A stretch of DNA of 64,000 nucleotides from Helicobacter pylori NCTC 11637 = CCUG 17874 = ATCC 43504 = JCM 12093 (GCF_900478295.1 NZ_LS483488.1:1-64000); one strand, 5' to 3'; positions 24,868-34,697 are shown, numbered from the stretch's first letter. Notes: generated by a model from the sequence alone, not told the origin. Numbers and translations: made by a program.

Positions 24868-26244
24868 ATGCTTGAATCTTCTAGCCATTTTTTAAAATCG
24901 TTCCGCTTGAAGCGTTATATAGGGTTTTTATTGATTTCTTTAGCGCTACTAGTCACGCCCTTTGTTCGCATTGATGGGGCGCATTTATTTTTGATCTCCT
25001 TTGAGCATAAGCAACTGCATTTTTTAGGCAAGATCTTTAGCGCTGAAGAATTGCAAGTCATGCCTTTTATGGTTATTTTGCTTTTTATAGGGATTTTTTT
25101 CATCACCACTAGCCTTGGGCGTGTGTGGTGCGGGTGGGCTTGCCCGCAAACCTTTTTAAGGGTGCTTTATAGAGATGTGATTGAAACCAAGATTTTCAAA
25201 CTCCATAAAAAGATCAGCAACAAGCAAGAAAACCCTAAAAACACCCCAAGCTATAAGATCCGTAAAGCGTTGAGCGTTTTATTGTTCGCTCCTGTTGTGG
25301 CAGGGCTAATGATGTTGTTTTTCTTTTATTTCATCGCCCCAGAAGACTTTTTTATGTATCTTAAAAACCCTAGCGATCACCCTGTTGCTATGGGTTTTTG
25401 GCTTTTTAGCACGGCTGTGGTACTATTTGATATAGTGGTGGTTGCGGAGCGTTTTTGCATTTATTTATGCCCTTACGCTAGGGTGCAATCGGTGTTGTAT
25501 GACAATGATACCTTAAACCCCATTTATGATGAAAAGCGTGGCGGAGCGCTTTATAATAATCAGGGCCATCTCTTCCCCTTACCCCCCAAAAAACGCAGTG
25601 TAGAAAACGAATGCGTGAATTGCTTGCATTGCGTGCAGGTTTGCCCCACGCATATTGACATCAGGAAGGGCTTGCAATTAGAATGCATCAATTGCTTAGA
25701 ATGCGTGGATGCATGCACGATTACCATGGCTAAATACAACCGCCCTTCACTCATCCAATGGTCTTCAACCAACGCCATTAACACGCGCCAAAAAGTGCGC
25801 CTAGTGCGTTTAAAAACGATCGCTTATTTGGGGGTTATCGCTGTTGTGATAGCTCTTTTAGCCATCACTTCGTTTAAAAAAGAACGCATGCTCTTAGACA
25901 TTAACCGCAACAGCGATCTGTATGAATTGCGCTCTAGTGGGTATGTGGATAACGATTACGTGTTTTTATTCCACAACACGGACAATAAAGACCATGAGTT
26001 TTATTTCAAAATTTTAGGGCAAAAAGACATCCAAATCAAAAAGCCTTTAAACCCTATCGCCATTAAAGCCGGGCAAAAGATTAAAGCGGTAGTGATTTTA
26101 CGAAAACCCCTAAAGAGTAACGCCACAAAATACAAGAACGCTAAAGACGCTCTCATCCCTATTACCATACAAGCTTATAGCGCAGACGATAAGAATATTA
26201 CGATAGAAAGGGAATCGGTGTTTATCGCACCCAGTGAAGATTGA
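24868..26244 (+). CDS. ccoG: Cytochrome cbb3 oxidase assembly protein CcoG
   Basis: Membrane iron-sulfur protein (RdxA/FixG family) that handles copper reduction for cbb3 oxidase assembly. About 458 residues: transmembrane segments near 17-36, 68-88, 135-160, 172-195 and 322-343. Cysteine motifs are CGWACP, YLCPYA and two [4Fe-4S] sets, CVNCLHCVQVCP and CINCLECVDAC. A C-terminal immunoglobulin-like periplasmic domain follows. ATG 24868 is 8 bases after AGGAT; a TTG at 24862 is the alternative. It converges on the next gene with 8 bases between. Confidence 0.94.
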   Translation: MLESSSHFLKSFRLKRYIGFLLISLALLVTPFVRIDGAHLFLISFEHKQLHFLGKIFSAEELQVMPFMVILLFIGIFFITTSLGRVWCGWACPQTFLRVLYRDVIETKIFKLHKKISNKQENPKNTPSYKIRKALSVLLFAPVVAGLMMLFFFYFIAPEDFFMYLKNPSDHPVAMGFWLFSTAVVLFDIVVVAERFCIYLCPYARVQSVLYDNDTLNPIYDEKRGGALYNNQGHLFPLPPKKRSVENECVNCLHCVQVCPTHIDIRKGLQLECINCLECVDACTITMAKYNRPSLIQWSSTNAINTRQKVRLVRLKTIAYLGVIAVVIALLAITSFKKERMLLDINRNSDLYELRSSGYVDNDYVFLFHNTDNKDHEFYFKILGQKDIQIKKPLNPIAIKAGQKIKAVVILRKPLKSNATKYKNAKDALIPITIQAYSADDKNITIERESVFIAPSED

Positions 26245-26252
26245 AGCCTAAA

Positions 26253-27452
26253 CTAGCGCTCAATCACTTCATAAGGCAGGCCTTGTTTGATCAATTCTTC
26301 CATAAAGGGATCGGTGTTTAATTCTTCTATGTTAAACACCCCGGCCCTAAAATGATCCGCGCTCCAAGTGTCATTGCAAATCATTTTAGCCGCACACATC
26401 GCTGGCACGCCGGTGGTGTAGCTTATGGCTTGCGAACCCACTTCTTCATAGCATTTCTTGTGATCGCACACGTTGTAAATGTAGAGCGTTTTGTCTTGGT
26501 TGTTTTTAATGCCGGTCATGTAGCACCCGATGTTGGTTTTACCGGTGGTGTCTTTGGCTAAAGTGGCTGGATCCGGAAGCAAGGTTTTTAAAAATTGTAT
26601 CGGCACGATTTTTACGCCTTGATGTTCTATTTCTTTAATGCCTAGCATGCCGACATTTTCCAAGCATTTCATGTGGGTTAAATAATTTTGAGAGAAAGTC
26701 ATAAAAAACCTCGCCCTCCTCAAACCTTTAATGTTTTTGACTAACGATTCCAATTCTTCATGGTATAAAAGATACGAATCCATTTCGCCAATCTGCGGGT
26801 AAGCCCACACTTGCTTGATTTCTAAAGGCTTTGTTTCAATCCATTTGCCATTTTCATAATAACGCCCTTTAGAGCTGACTTCTCTCAAATTGATTTCAGG
26901 GTTAAAATTCGTCGCAAAAGGGCGTTTGTGATCCCCAGCGTTGCAATCTAAAATATCTAAAGTGTGGATAGTGTCAAAATGGTGTCTTTGAGCGTGAGCG
27001 ACATAAGCGTTAGTAACCCCTGGATCAAACCCAGCCCCTAAAACCCCTAAAATCCTTGCTTCTTTATAGGCCCTATCAAACGCCCACTGCTCTTTGTATT
27101 CAAACTTCGCTAAATCCGGGTGTTCGTAATTGGCGGTATCAATGTAATGCGTTTTAGTTTCTAAACATGCTTGCATGATGGTTAAATCCTGATAGGGTAA
27201 AGCCACATTAATAACGACTTTAGGCTTGTATTTTTGGATTAAAGCGACTAAGGCTTGCGTATCATCTGCATCCACTTGTTCAACGCCAATTTCCCCCAAA
27301 CCCTTTTTGAGCATGCTTTCTTTAATCGCATAGCATTTGTCTAAGCTCCTGCTCGCTAAAATGATATTTTTAAACACATCTCTGTTCATGCCCATTTTGT
27401 GCGCTACCACACTGCCTACGCCACCAGCTCCAATTTGTAATACTGTATGCAA
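26253..27452 (-). CDS. Carboxynorspermidine/carboxyspermidine dehydrogenase (saccharopine dehydrogenase family)
   Basis: 399 residues with an N-terminal Rossmann fold (VLQIGAGGVGSVVAHKMGMN) and the saccharopine-dehydrogenase catalytic layout, with GVLGAGFDPGVTNAYVAHAQ in the middle. Close relatives condense aspartate semialdehyde with putrescine or diaminopropane; the product is decarboxylated by NspC to give spermidine, the route used by Campylobacter and Helicobacter lacking S-adenosylmethionine decarboxylase. Lysine saccharopine dehydrogenase is the less likely alternative. Divergent from gltS. Confidence 0.82.
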   Translation of the reverse strand: MHTVLQIGAGGVGSVVAHKMGMNRDVFKNIILASRSLDKCYAIKESMLKKGLGEIGVEQVDADDTQALVALIQKYKPKVVINVALPYQDLTIMQACLETKTHYIDTANYEHPDLAKFEYKEQWAFDRAYKEARILGVLGAGFDPGVTNAYVAHAQRHHFDTIHTLDILDCNAGDHKRPFATNFNPEINLREVSSKGRYYENGKWIETKPLEIKQVWAYPQIGEMDSYLLYHEELESLVKNIKGLRRARFFMTFSQNYLTHMKCLENVGMLGIKEIEHQGVKIVPIQFLKTLLPDPATLAKDTTGKTNIGCYMTGIKNNQDKTLYIYNVCDHKKCYEEVGSQAISYTTGVPAMCAAKMICNDTWSADHFRAGVFNIEELNTDPFMEELIKQGLPYEVIER

Positions 27453-27501
27453 GGAACACCTACTTTCTAACTAATCTCGTTCTTTTAGGGGGGTATTATA
27501 T

Positions 27502-27507
27502 TATAAT
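27502..27507 (+). promoter_or_regulatory. -10 box of gltS
   Basis: TATAAT in GTATTATATTATAATAAGAT. Initiation near 27514 makes a short leader and supports translation from TTG 27538 rather than TTG 27517. Confidence 0.55.
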
Positions 27508-27537
27508 AAGATAAATTTGATTAATAAGGATGCAAGC

Positions 27538-28764
27538 TTGCAAGAAATTAAGTTGGATATTTATGCCACTTTAGTGTGCATGGTTTTAGTGCTGCTTTTG
27601 GGGCGTTATGTGATTTCTAAAGTCAAGTTTTTACGCGATTATGATATTCCAGAGCCTGTTGTGGGCGGGGTTTTAGTCGCTTTTACTATCATGTTAGCGC
27701 GTCAGTTTTACAATTTTGGCTTGCAATTTGATTCTTCTTTAAAAGATCCTTTAATGCTGACTTTTTTTATCACCATTGGTTTGAGCGCGGATTTCAAATC
27801 TTTACAAAAAGGCGGGAAAATGCTTGCGGTTTTTTTGCTGGCTGTGGCGGGGTTTGTGGTGTGTCAAAATGCAGTGGGGATTTCTACCGCTAGCCTTTTA
27901 GGGGTCAATCCTTTAATGGGGCTTTTAGGAGGGTCTATCGCTTTAGTGGGAGGGCATGGCACTAGCGCGGCATGGGCTAATTTTTTCACCCAACCACCTT
28001 ATAGTTTTAGCTCCAGCTTAGAAGTGGGCATGGCGTGTGCGACTTTTGGCTTGGTGAGTGGGGGGATTATTGGGGGGCCTGTGGCTAAATATTTGATTTC
28101 AAGATACAAACTAGAGCCTAAAGACACTAAAGAAAAAGACACTTTAGAGGGCGTGGTGTCTAAAGGCTTTGAAACCCCTAAAGAGCAGCGCCTAATCACC
28201 GCATCCAGTTTTGTAGAAACTTTAGCTTTAATTGCGATCGCTTTATTGGTGGGGACTTTTTTATCGCATTTGGTGCCTAAAAGCTTCACTTTGCCGACTT
28301 TTGTGTGGTGCTTGTTTGTAGGGGTTATTTTAAGAAATGCCTTGTCGTTTTTTAAAATCCATAGCGTGTTTGACAGAGAGGTTTCAGTCATAGGGAACGT
28401 GAGTTTGAGTCTGTTTTTAGCCTACGCTTTAATGAGCGTGAATTTATTGGAATTGTTAAAACTCGCTGTGCCATTGGCGGTTATTTTGAGCGTTCAAGTG
28501 GTGGTTATGATCCTTTATGTGGTGCTGGTAACCTTTAGGGTATGCGGGAAGGATTATGATGCGGCGGTGTTGTGCGCGGGGCATTGCGGTTTTGGGCTTG
28601 GAGCGACCCCAACGGCTATGGTGAATATGCAAACCATCACCAACCACTATGGGCCATCGCATGTAGCGTTTATCGTCGTGCCTTTAGTGGGGGCGTTTTT
28701 TGTTGATATTATTAACGCTTTAGCGATTAAAGGCTTTTTGCTCTTGCCTTTTTTCCCATCATGA
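27538..28764 (+). CDS. gltS: Sodium/glutamate symporter GltS
   Basis: Inner-membrane Na+-coupled glutamate carrier. 408 residues with ten or more hydrophobic segments in two repeats and the family's glycine-rich re-entrant motifs GLLGGSIALVGGHGTSAAW and CAGHCGFGLGATPTAMVNM. TTG 27538 follows AAGGA by 7 bases and gives the N terminus MQEIKLDIYATLVC; an upstream TTG at 27517 is too near the promoter. The stop overlaps ribD by 4 bases. Confidence 0.94.
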   Translation: MQEIKLDIYATLVCMVLVLLLGRYVISKVKFLRDYDIPEPVVGGVLVAFTIMLARQFYNFGLQFDSSLKDPLMLTFFITIGLSADFKSLQKGGKMLAVFLLAVAGFVVCQNAVGISTASLLGVNPLMGLLGGSIALVGGHGTSAAWANFFTQPPYSFSSSLEVGMACATFGLVSGGIIGGPVAKYLISRYKLEPKDTKEKDTLEGVVSKGFETPKEQRLITASSFVETLALIAIALLVGTFLSHLVPKSFTLPTFVWCLFVGVILRNALSFFKIHSVFDREVSVIGNVSLSLFLAYALMSVNLLELLKLAVPLAVILSVQVVVMILYVVLVTFRVCGKDYDAAVLCAGHCGFGLGATPTAMVNMQTITNHYGPSHVAFIVVPLVGAFFVDIINALAIKGFLLLPFFPS

Positions 28765-29795
28765 GACTTTATGAAAGTTTATTAGAAATGTGCTTGAATA
28801 AGGCATGGGAGCATCAAACCCTAGCCTTAGAAAACCCAAGCGTGGCCTGCATGGTGTTAGATAAACACCATGAGATCTTGAGTTTAGAAACCCATAAAAA
28901 AGCCAAAACCCCGCATGCAGAAGTCTTAGCCGCTAAATCAGCGTTAAAGATTTTACGCCCCCATTTAAAAAACGATTTAGAAAAATTAGAAGATCCTAAA
29001 ATTTTAAGCGATTTTTTAAAAACGCGCCACGATAACGCCTTTAAAGACTGCGTTTTTTTAATCACCTTAGAGCCATGCAATTCTTATGGCAAAACACCGG
29101 CGTGCAGTGGGTTGTTAGAAATTTTAAAGCCTAAAAGAGTGGTCATTGCCGCAGAAGAAAACGAAGCTAAAAAAGGGGGTTTAGCAAGGCTACAAAAGGC
29201 TTGTATTGAAACAATAATTTGTCGCAATTTAGAAAACAAGGCTAAAGACTTGCTCTTGCCTTTTAGGGTAATGGAACAAAAGGGGCGTTTTAATTTGTTC
29301 AAACTCGCTTTAAGGATGAATGGGGATTATCATCATGGCAAGATCACCGGGCAAAAAAGCGTTATTTTCACACACAACCAGCGAGCAATATGCGACACGC
29401 TCATCATTTCTGGGAAAACCATAAGAACGGATAACCCCTTATTAGACGCTCGCTTTTGCGATAGCTTTTATCAACATAAAAACCCCAATATCGCTATTTT
29501 ATCCAAGCGCTCAATTAGCCCCAATTCAAAAGTTTTTTCAGCGCCCAATCGTTTGGTTAATATTTTCAACAACCCTAAAGATTTACCCCTAGAGAAAGGG
29601 TTTAATTTCATTGAAGGGGGGTGGGGATTGTTTGAGAGCTTGAGGGACAAAATAGACGCACTGCTTTTGCATTCGCATGCGTCTATGATTAACGAAGCGT
29701 TTAGCACATTCGCTCTAAAAACCCCTTTTAAAGGGCGGTTGTTGCATGCGCAAATCTTAGAAAATGAAGCCCTTTTATGGATAGAAAACTCTTAA
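28761..29795 (+). CDS. ribD: Bifunctional riboflavin deaminase/reductase RibD
   Basis: Second and third steps of riboflavin synthesis: deamination of the pyrimidine and reduction of its ribosyl side chain. 344 residues. The N-terminal zinc deaminase has HAEVLAAKSAL and PCNSYGKTPACSG carrying the His/Cys/Cys ligands. The C-terminal reductase domain (about 180-344) has SGKTIRTDNPLLDAR. The interval between the two zinc motifs holds an extra segment relative to E. coli RibD. It overlaps gltS by 4 bases and the next gene by 19. Confidence 0.93.
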   Translation: MRLYESLLEMCLNKAWEHQTLALENPSVACMVLDKHHEILSLETHKKAKTPHAEVLAAKSALKILRPHLKNDLEKLEDPKILSDFLKTRHDNAFKDCVFLITLEPCNSYGKTPACSGLLEILKPKRVVIAAEENEAKKGGLARLQKACIETIICRNLENKAKDLLLPFRVMEQKGRFNLFKLALRMNGDYHHGKITGQKSVIFTHNQRAICDTLIISGKTIRTDNPLLDARFCDSFYQHKNPNIAILSKRSISPNSKVFSAPNRLVNIFNNPKDLPLEKGFNFIEGGWGLFESLRDKIDALLLHSHASMINEAFSTFALKTPFKGRLLHAQILENEALLWIENS

Positions 29796-30493
29796 GATTA
29801 TACCAGCCTTTAAACGCTTATTCTTACAACAGCGATTCGCTTTTTTTATACGATTTTTCACGCCCTTTTATCAAAAATAGTGGCGCGATTTTAGACATAG
29901 GATCAGGGTGTGGGGTTCTAGGCTTGCTCTGCGCTAGAGACAACCCGCTAGCGAGCGTTCATTTAGTGGAAAAGGATAGCAAAATGGCGTTTTGTTCCCA
30001 AAAAAACGCCCTTAAATTCCCTAACGCCCAAGCGTTTGAGAGCGATTTTTTAGATTTCAACCCCCCGATTTTGTATGATGTAATTGTGTGTAACCCCCCT
30101 TTTTATGCTTTAGGCTCTATTAAATCCAAAAACAAAGGGCATGCGAGGCACCAGAGCGAATTAGATTTCGCTTCTTTAGCGGCTAAAGTGAAAAAATGCT
30201 TGAAACCTAAAGGGTATTTTATTTTTTGCTATGAAGCCTTATCGCTTTGCTTGGTGATAGAGAGCTTAAAAAGCGTTAAACTCACGCTAGAGGCTTTAAG
30301 GTTTGTCCAAAGTTTTAAAGACAAAAACGCCCATTTGATGCTTGGAGCGGCTAGGAATAATTCCAAAAGCGCTCTAAAAGTTCTGCCCCCTTTAATCACG
30401 CACCATTCCAAAAACCAAAGCGACAACACCAAAGAAGTTTTAAGCATCTATCAAACTTGTAACACCTATTCTATCAAAGCGCCTTTAGATTGA
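29777..30493 (+). CDS. TrmN6/YfiC-like SAM-dependent N6-adenine methyltransferase
   Basis: 238 residues of a Rossmann methyltransferase. Motif I is ILDIGSGCGVLGLLCA, and VCNPPFYALGS is the NPPF catalytic motif of N6-adenine or N5-glutamine methyltransferases. The start LRLYQPLNAYSYNSDSLFLY resembles TrmN6 (QPKxGYRFSxDSLLLA), which methylates A37 of tRNA-Val. The substrate is inferred. It overlaps ribD by 19 bases and is 9 bases before ccoI. Confidence 0.8.
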   Translation: MDRKLLRLYQPLNAYSYNSDSLFLYDFSRPFIKNSGAILDIGSGCGVLGLLCARDNPLASVHLVEKDSKMAFCSQKNALKFPNAQAFESDFLDFNPPILYDVIVCNPPFYALGSIKSKNKGHARHQSELDFASLAAKVKKCLKPKGYFIFCYEALSLCLVIESLKSVKLTLEALRFVQSFKDKNAHLMLGAARNNSKSALKVLPPLITHHSKNQSDNTKEVLSIYQTCNTYSIKAPLD

Positions 30494-30502
30494 GGATTAA
30501 AA

Positions 30503-32869
30503 ATGAAATGTTCGCATTGCCAGTTGGAGTTTAAAGAAAGCGATCTTTTTAAAGAGACCATTAATCATAAAGAATTGCATTTTTGCTGCACGGGGTGCGC
30601 TAGGGTGTATGCGTTATTGTTAGATTTGAATTTAGAGAGCTTTTATGACAAATTAAACGATTCTACTTTAGCCCCCGTAACGCCCCAAGATTCAATGAAC
30701 GCTTTGGAATTAGAACAAGCCCTTGAAGAAAACAATAAAAGCGATTTTATTCTCAATCTTTTGCTAGAAAAAACGCATTGCAACGCTTGCTTGTGGCTCA
30801 ATCAAAAGGTTTTAGAGCGTTTAAGTGGGGTTAAAAAAGTGAGCGTGAATTTCACCACCCACCATTTACAAATCGTGTTTGACAAGTCCTTAAACCCTAA
30901 AGAGATCGTTCAAAAAATTGAGAGTTTGGGTTATGGGGCTAAAATCTATAATGCACAAAATTACACCCTAAAAGCTCAAAAAGAGCAACGCTCCTACTTG
31001 CTCACTTTGAGCGTGGGGTTTTTTGCCACCATGAATTTGATGTTTATTGCAATTGCCAAGTATGCGAGTTATGGTAGCGCGAGTTATGGTGGTGCGGGTT
31101 ATGGTAGCGGCATGGATAAACTCATGCAAAGGAATTTGGATCTCGTATCGCTCTTTTTAAGCTTGTTGGTGTTAGTGGTGGTGGGGCGTTTTTTCATTAA
31201 GGGGGCGTTTTATGGGCTAAAAAATGGTGTTTTGGGCATGGATTTGAGCGTGTCTTTTGGGGCGTTATCGGCGTTTGTTTATTCTGTTTATGCCATGTTG
31301 GTGTCTCAAGAGACTTATTTTGAAGCGAGCAGCACGATTTTAACGCTTGTTTTTGGCTCTAAGTTTTTGGAATTAAAAGCCAGGCTGTTTGCGAATGAAA
31401 AATGTCTGGCCCTAGAATCGCATGAAATCCATAGCGTGATCGTTGTAGAAAATGGCAAGCAAACAGAAAAACACCCTAAAGATGTGGCGATAGGCTCTGT
31501 TGTTTGGGTGCCAAGCGGGGCTAAAATCGCTTTAGATGGCGTGCTTTTAGATCATGCGAGCGTGGATGCGTCTTTGATCAGTGGGGAGTTTAAGCCTTTG
31601 GAATTGGGGGTTAATGATCCAATTTTAGGGGGTTATGTGAATGTGGGCGTGCCTTTTAGCTATCAAGTGAGCGCTAATTTTCAAAACTCACGCCTTTCTG
31701 GTTTGTTAGAAACTTTAAAAAAGAGTTTTTTAGAAAAGCCCTTAATTGAGAGCAGCGCGAATAAAATTGCGGATATTTTTTCTAAAGCGGTGTTGTTTTT
31801 AGCCTTTGTAAGCTTTTTATTGTGGCAATTTGGTTTGGGGGGTGATTTTGAAAAAGCCTTAATGGTGTGTATTAGCGTGTTAGTCATCAGCTGCCCTTGT
31901 GCATTCGCCTTGGCTACGCCCATTGCGTTAGTGATAGGGGTGTTTAAAAACCCTTTAATCGTGTTTAAAGAAGCGTTGTTTTTAGAAACTCTGGCTAAAG
32001 TGAAAAAAATCTTTATAGACAAAACCGGCACGCTCACGCAAAAAGAAGTCCTTTTAAAAGAAAAAATCATTTATGAAGAATTTGATGAAAGGCTTTTAAA
32101 GAGCCTTTTAAAAGTGAGAGAGCATTTAGCCCATAGCGCGATTCTTAAATCCCTAGATGGCGATGAGGTTGATTTAGAAAAGATAGAGTTTTTCGCTCAT
32201 GGCCTGAAAGCGAATTATCACAATGAAACTTTGCTAGTGGGGAGTTTGAAATTTTTAAACGCTATGGGGGTTAATATAAAGGCTAAAGAGAGCGCTAATA
32301 TCATGGTAGGCTTTGCGAAAAATAAGACTTTATGCGCGTTATTCATTTTAGAAGAGCGTTTGAAAGCTAACGCTAAAGAAGTCGTTCAGGCTTTACAAAA
32401 TAAAGGCTTAGAATTAGAAATTTTAAGCGGGGATAATGAAAGCTCGGTTAAGGAGTGCGCGAAAAAATTAGGGATTTCTAAGTATCATGCCCATTTGACC
32501 CCTGAAGATAAGGCTCAAACCATCAGTTCTTATAAGGGCGTGTGCGCGATGATAGGCGATGGCAATAATGACGCGCTAGCCTTAAAACAAGCGAACGTTT
32601 CTTTGGGGTTTGAAAAAAGCGCTTTGAGTAAAAGCGCATGCGATATTTTGCTTTTAGAAGAGGATTTGAGTTTGCTAGAAAAAGCGTTTCATAACGCTCA
32701 AAAAGTCTATCAAGTGGTGTTGCAAAACATTGTTTTAAGCTTGATTTATAACGCTATTTTAATCCCGGTCGCTATGCTAGGATACATTAACCCTTTAATA
32801 GCGAGTTTGAGCATGAGTGGTAGCTCGCTCTTAGTGGTCTTAAATTCTTTGAGGTTGAAACGTTCTTAA
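30503..32869 (+). CDS. ccoI: Copper-type P1B ATPase CcoI/FixI
   Basis: Heavy-metal-exporting P-type ATPase that delivers copper for cbb3 oxidase. 788 residues: N-terminal cysteine-rich metal-binding region (CSHC at 3-6 and CCTGC at about 28-32, FixI-like), heavy-metal-associated domain with THCNACLWLN, and eight transmembrane helices. SCPCA at 463-467 carries the ion-binding CPC, DKTGT from Asp506 is the phosphorylation site, and MIGDGNNDALAL closes the P domain. Three SYG repeats lie between the first two membrane helices. Converges on the next gene with a 4-base overlap. Confidence 0.92.
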   Translation: MKCSHCQLEFKESDLFKETINHKELHFCCTGCARVYALLLDLNLESFYDKLNDSTLAPVTPQDSMNALELEQALEENNKSDFILNLLLEKTHCNACLWLNQKVLERLSGVKKVSVNFTTHHLQIVFDKSLNPKEIVQKIESLGYGAKIYNAQNYTLKAQKEQRSYLLTLSVGFFATMNLMFIAIAKYASYGSASYGGAGYGSGMDKLMQRNLDLVSLFLSLLVLVVVGRFFIKGAFYGLKNGVLGMDLSVSFGALSAFVYSVYAMLVSQETYFEASSTILTLVFGSKFLELKARLFANEKCLALESHEIHSVIVVENGKQTEKHPKDVAIGSVVWVPSGAKIALDGVLLDHASVDASLISGEFKPLELGVNDPILGGYVNVGVPFSYQVSANFQNSRLSGLLETLKKSFLEKPLIESSANKIADIFSKAVLFLAFVSFLLWQFGLGGDFEKALMVCISVLVISCPCAFALATPIALVIGVFKNPLIVFKEALFLETLAKVKKIFIDKTGTLTQKEVLLKEKIIYEEFDERLLKSLLKVREHLAHSAILKSLDGDEVDLEKIEFFAHGLKANYHNETLLVGSLKFLNAMGVNIKAKESANIMVGFAKNKTLCALFILEERLKANAKEVVQALQNKGLELEILSGDNESSVKECAKKLGISKYHAHLTPEDKAQTISSYKGVCAMIGDGNNDALALKQANVSLGFEKSALSKSACDILLLEEDLSLLEKAFHNAQKVYQVVLQNIVLSLIYNAILIPVAMLGYINPLIASLSMSGSSLLVVLNSLRLKRS
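31064..31108 (+). repeat. Three tandem 15-bp units inside ccoI
   Basis: Units GCGAGTTATGGTAGC, GCGAGTTATGGTGGT and GCGGGTTATGGTAGC encode ASYGS-ASYGG-AGYGS. The 15-bp unit keeps the frame whatever the copy number. It lies in a short loop after the first membrane helix, so copy number may vary between strains without loss of function. Confidence 0.8.
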
Positions 32870-33303
32870 ACAAACCACATCGTTTTGGCTAAAATGGCGA
32901 TTAAAAAGCCAAAAGTTAGAGCGATAGGGTGGATATATTTACCAATAGGGTTTTTCTTGCCCAAAAACTTACACGATAAAGAAAAAAGCACCAAAAGAAA
33001 AATGCTTAACGCTAAGATCACTTTAAGCATCAGTATCTTTTGAAAAGGGGTTTCACACCAGCCTTTATCGCCCCCCATGTATTGACTAAGTATCATGCCC
33101 CCTGTTAAAACAAGCCCTAAAACGCATAAGGGCATGATTTTGATCGCTCTTTGAGTGATTCCTGTATTCGCTTTATTGGCAAACTCTTCGCCAAACATTT
33201 TCTTCACATTAGGGAAAATTACCCCATCAAAAAACAAGTAGCCAATAAAAATAATGGCGCACAATAAATGAACAACCAACACATAAGGATAAATCGCATC
33301 CAT
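32866..33303 (-). CDS. Four-helix membrane protein (CopD/DUF-type), unknown function
   Basis: 145 residues with four hydrophobic helices (about 7-27, 53-73, 88-108 and 123-143). The N-terminal VLVVHLLCAIIFIGYLFFDGVIFP holds a membrane His and resembles the CopD/HemJ-like helical-bundle proteins. No catalytic motif can be named. It converges on ccoI with 4 bases overlapping. Starts at ATG 33303 with AAGGATTTTAA upstream. Copper or haem connection is only suggested by fold type and neighbourhood. Confidence 0.65.
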   Translation of the reverse strand: MDAIYPYVLVVHLLCAIIFIGYLFFDGVIFPNVKKMFGEEFANKANTGITQRAIKIMPLCVLGLVLTGGMILSQYMGGDKGWCETPFQKILMLKVILALSIFLLVLFSLSCKFLGKKNPIGKYIHPIALTFGFLIAILAKTMWFV

Positions 33304-33433
33304 TTAAAATCCTTTATTCATGGGAAAATTAAAGAGTTTTTAATCTACTATAAAAGGGTTTTATTGTCAAGTATCCCACTATTATGGGAATTTTAGGGGT
33401 GGTTTTTGTTTGACTTTTAAGATTGCAATTAGC

Positions 33434-33439
33434 TATAAT
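33434..33439 (+). promoter_or_regulatory. -10 box before the Hor-type outer-membrane gene
   Basis: TATAAT in TTAGCTATAATAAAATAAT, about 50 bases before the likely start at 33485. Confidence 0.5.
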
Positions 33440-33484
33440 AAAATAATTAAAAAAGTAACACTTAAGCGGAGACCCTAGAGAGTG

Positions 33485-34648
33485 ATGCTCAATTTTATGA
33501 CAAAGAAGAAAAATAGAATGCAAGATTGCAAAATGGTTGGTAAAAATTTTAATCGTAAGGAATCTGTTTTGATAGCTCAATCTTTAGAAATTTCTAAAAA
33601 AGGCTCGGTAATTTTAGGCGCTCTTTTGAGTTCGTTATGGCTGACAAACCCCTTAAATGCCCATGAAAAGAATGGCGCGTTTGTGGGGATTAGCTTGGAA
33701 GTGGGTAGGGCTGATCAAAAGACCAACGCTTATAGAAACGGCGAGTTGTTTCAAGTGCCTTTTGGCGATGTTTCAGCCAATGATGATGGCAAAGTCCCTA
33801 ACGGGCAGACCGGTGGCTGTCAGCCAGCTTCAGGGACGCCAGGAACGCCAGGCTATACTAAAGCTAATTGCGTGGTCAATTGGACTTCTCGCACCATGCT
33901 TAGCACCAATAAAAACATTCCTGGCCGTAACCAGCCGATGTATGGGCTAGGTGTGATGACGGGCTATAAGCATTTTATCGGTAAAAAAAGGTGGTTTGGG
34001 TTGCGCTATTACGGCTTTTTTGATTATGGGCATACCAATTTCTCTAACTCCAGGGCCGCTAACGCTATATCGCCTTTCTATTTGAGCGATCAAAAAGCGG
34101 ACATGTATACTTATGGTTTTGGCACAGACATGCTTTTTAACATTATAGATAAGCCTAAAGCCACGGCCGGGTTTTTTGTGGGCGTGAATTTTGCGGGTAA
34201 CACTTGGACCAATAATCGTGTGGGGTATTTTAAGGACGGGTATGTTTATGGCGTCAATACGGATGCTGACGCTTACATGACTAACGCTGATGGCACAATC
34301 ACATGCGGGGACACGACGCCGGCGAGTTGTGATGTGGGGATTAATCCTAATAGCGTCTATACCACAGGAAAATTGAACGCTAAAGTGAATCACACGATTT
34401 TCCAATTTTTAGTGAATGTGGGCATTAGAACTAATATTTTTGAACACCATGGCATTGAGTTTGGTATCAAAATCCCCACGCTCCCTAATTACTTTTTCAA
34501 AGGCTCTACTACCATAAGAGCGAAAAAACAAGGCCCGCTAGAGAATGGCCAACCAACCACTATCACCGGAGCAGAAACCAATTTCAGCTTAACCCAAACC
34601 TTACGCCGTCAATATTCTATGTATTTGCGCTATGTTTATACTTTTTGA
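33485..34648 (+). CDS. Hor-family outer-membrane protein
   Basis: About 387 residues. A hydrophobic signal segment VILGALLSSLWLTNPLNA is followed by EKNGAFVGISLEVGRADQKT, the typical start of a mature Helicobacter outer-membrane protein. It contains YGLGVMTGYKHFIGKKRWFGLRYYGFFDYGHTNF, hallmark of the superfamily, and ends YSMYLRYVYTF with the terminal Phe. About 45 residues precede the signal core, long for a signal peptide, so a later start (ATG 33518 or 33533) is possible; GTG 33482 is another option. Porin or adhesin role is not readable. Confidence 0.85.
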   Translation: MLNFMTKKKNRMQDCKMVGKNFNRKESVLIAQSLEISKKGSVILGALLSSLWLTNPLNAHEKNGAFVGISLEVGRADQKTNAYRNGELFQVPFGDVSANDDGKVPNGQTGGCQPASGTPGTPGYTKANCVVNWTSRTMLSTNKNIPGRNQPMYGLGVMTGYKHFIGKKRWFGLRYYGFFDYGHTNFSNSRAANAISPFYLSDQKADMYTYGFGTDMLFNIIDKPKATAGFFVGVNFAGNTWTNNRVGYFKDGYVYGVNTDADAYMTNADGTITCGDTTPASCDVGINPNSVYTTGKLNAKVNHTIFQFLVNVGIRTNIFEHHGIEFGIKIPTLPNYFFKGSTTIRAKKQGPLENGQPTTITGAETNFSLTQTLRRQYSMYLRYVYTF

Positions 34649-34697
34649 ATTTGGTAGGGTTTTTAGGCAGGGCTTATAGCTTATATATGGATATATG

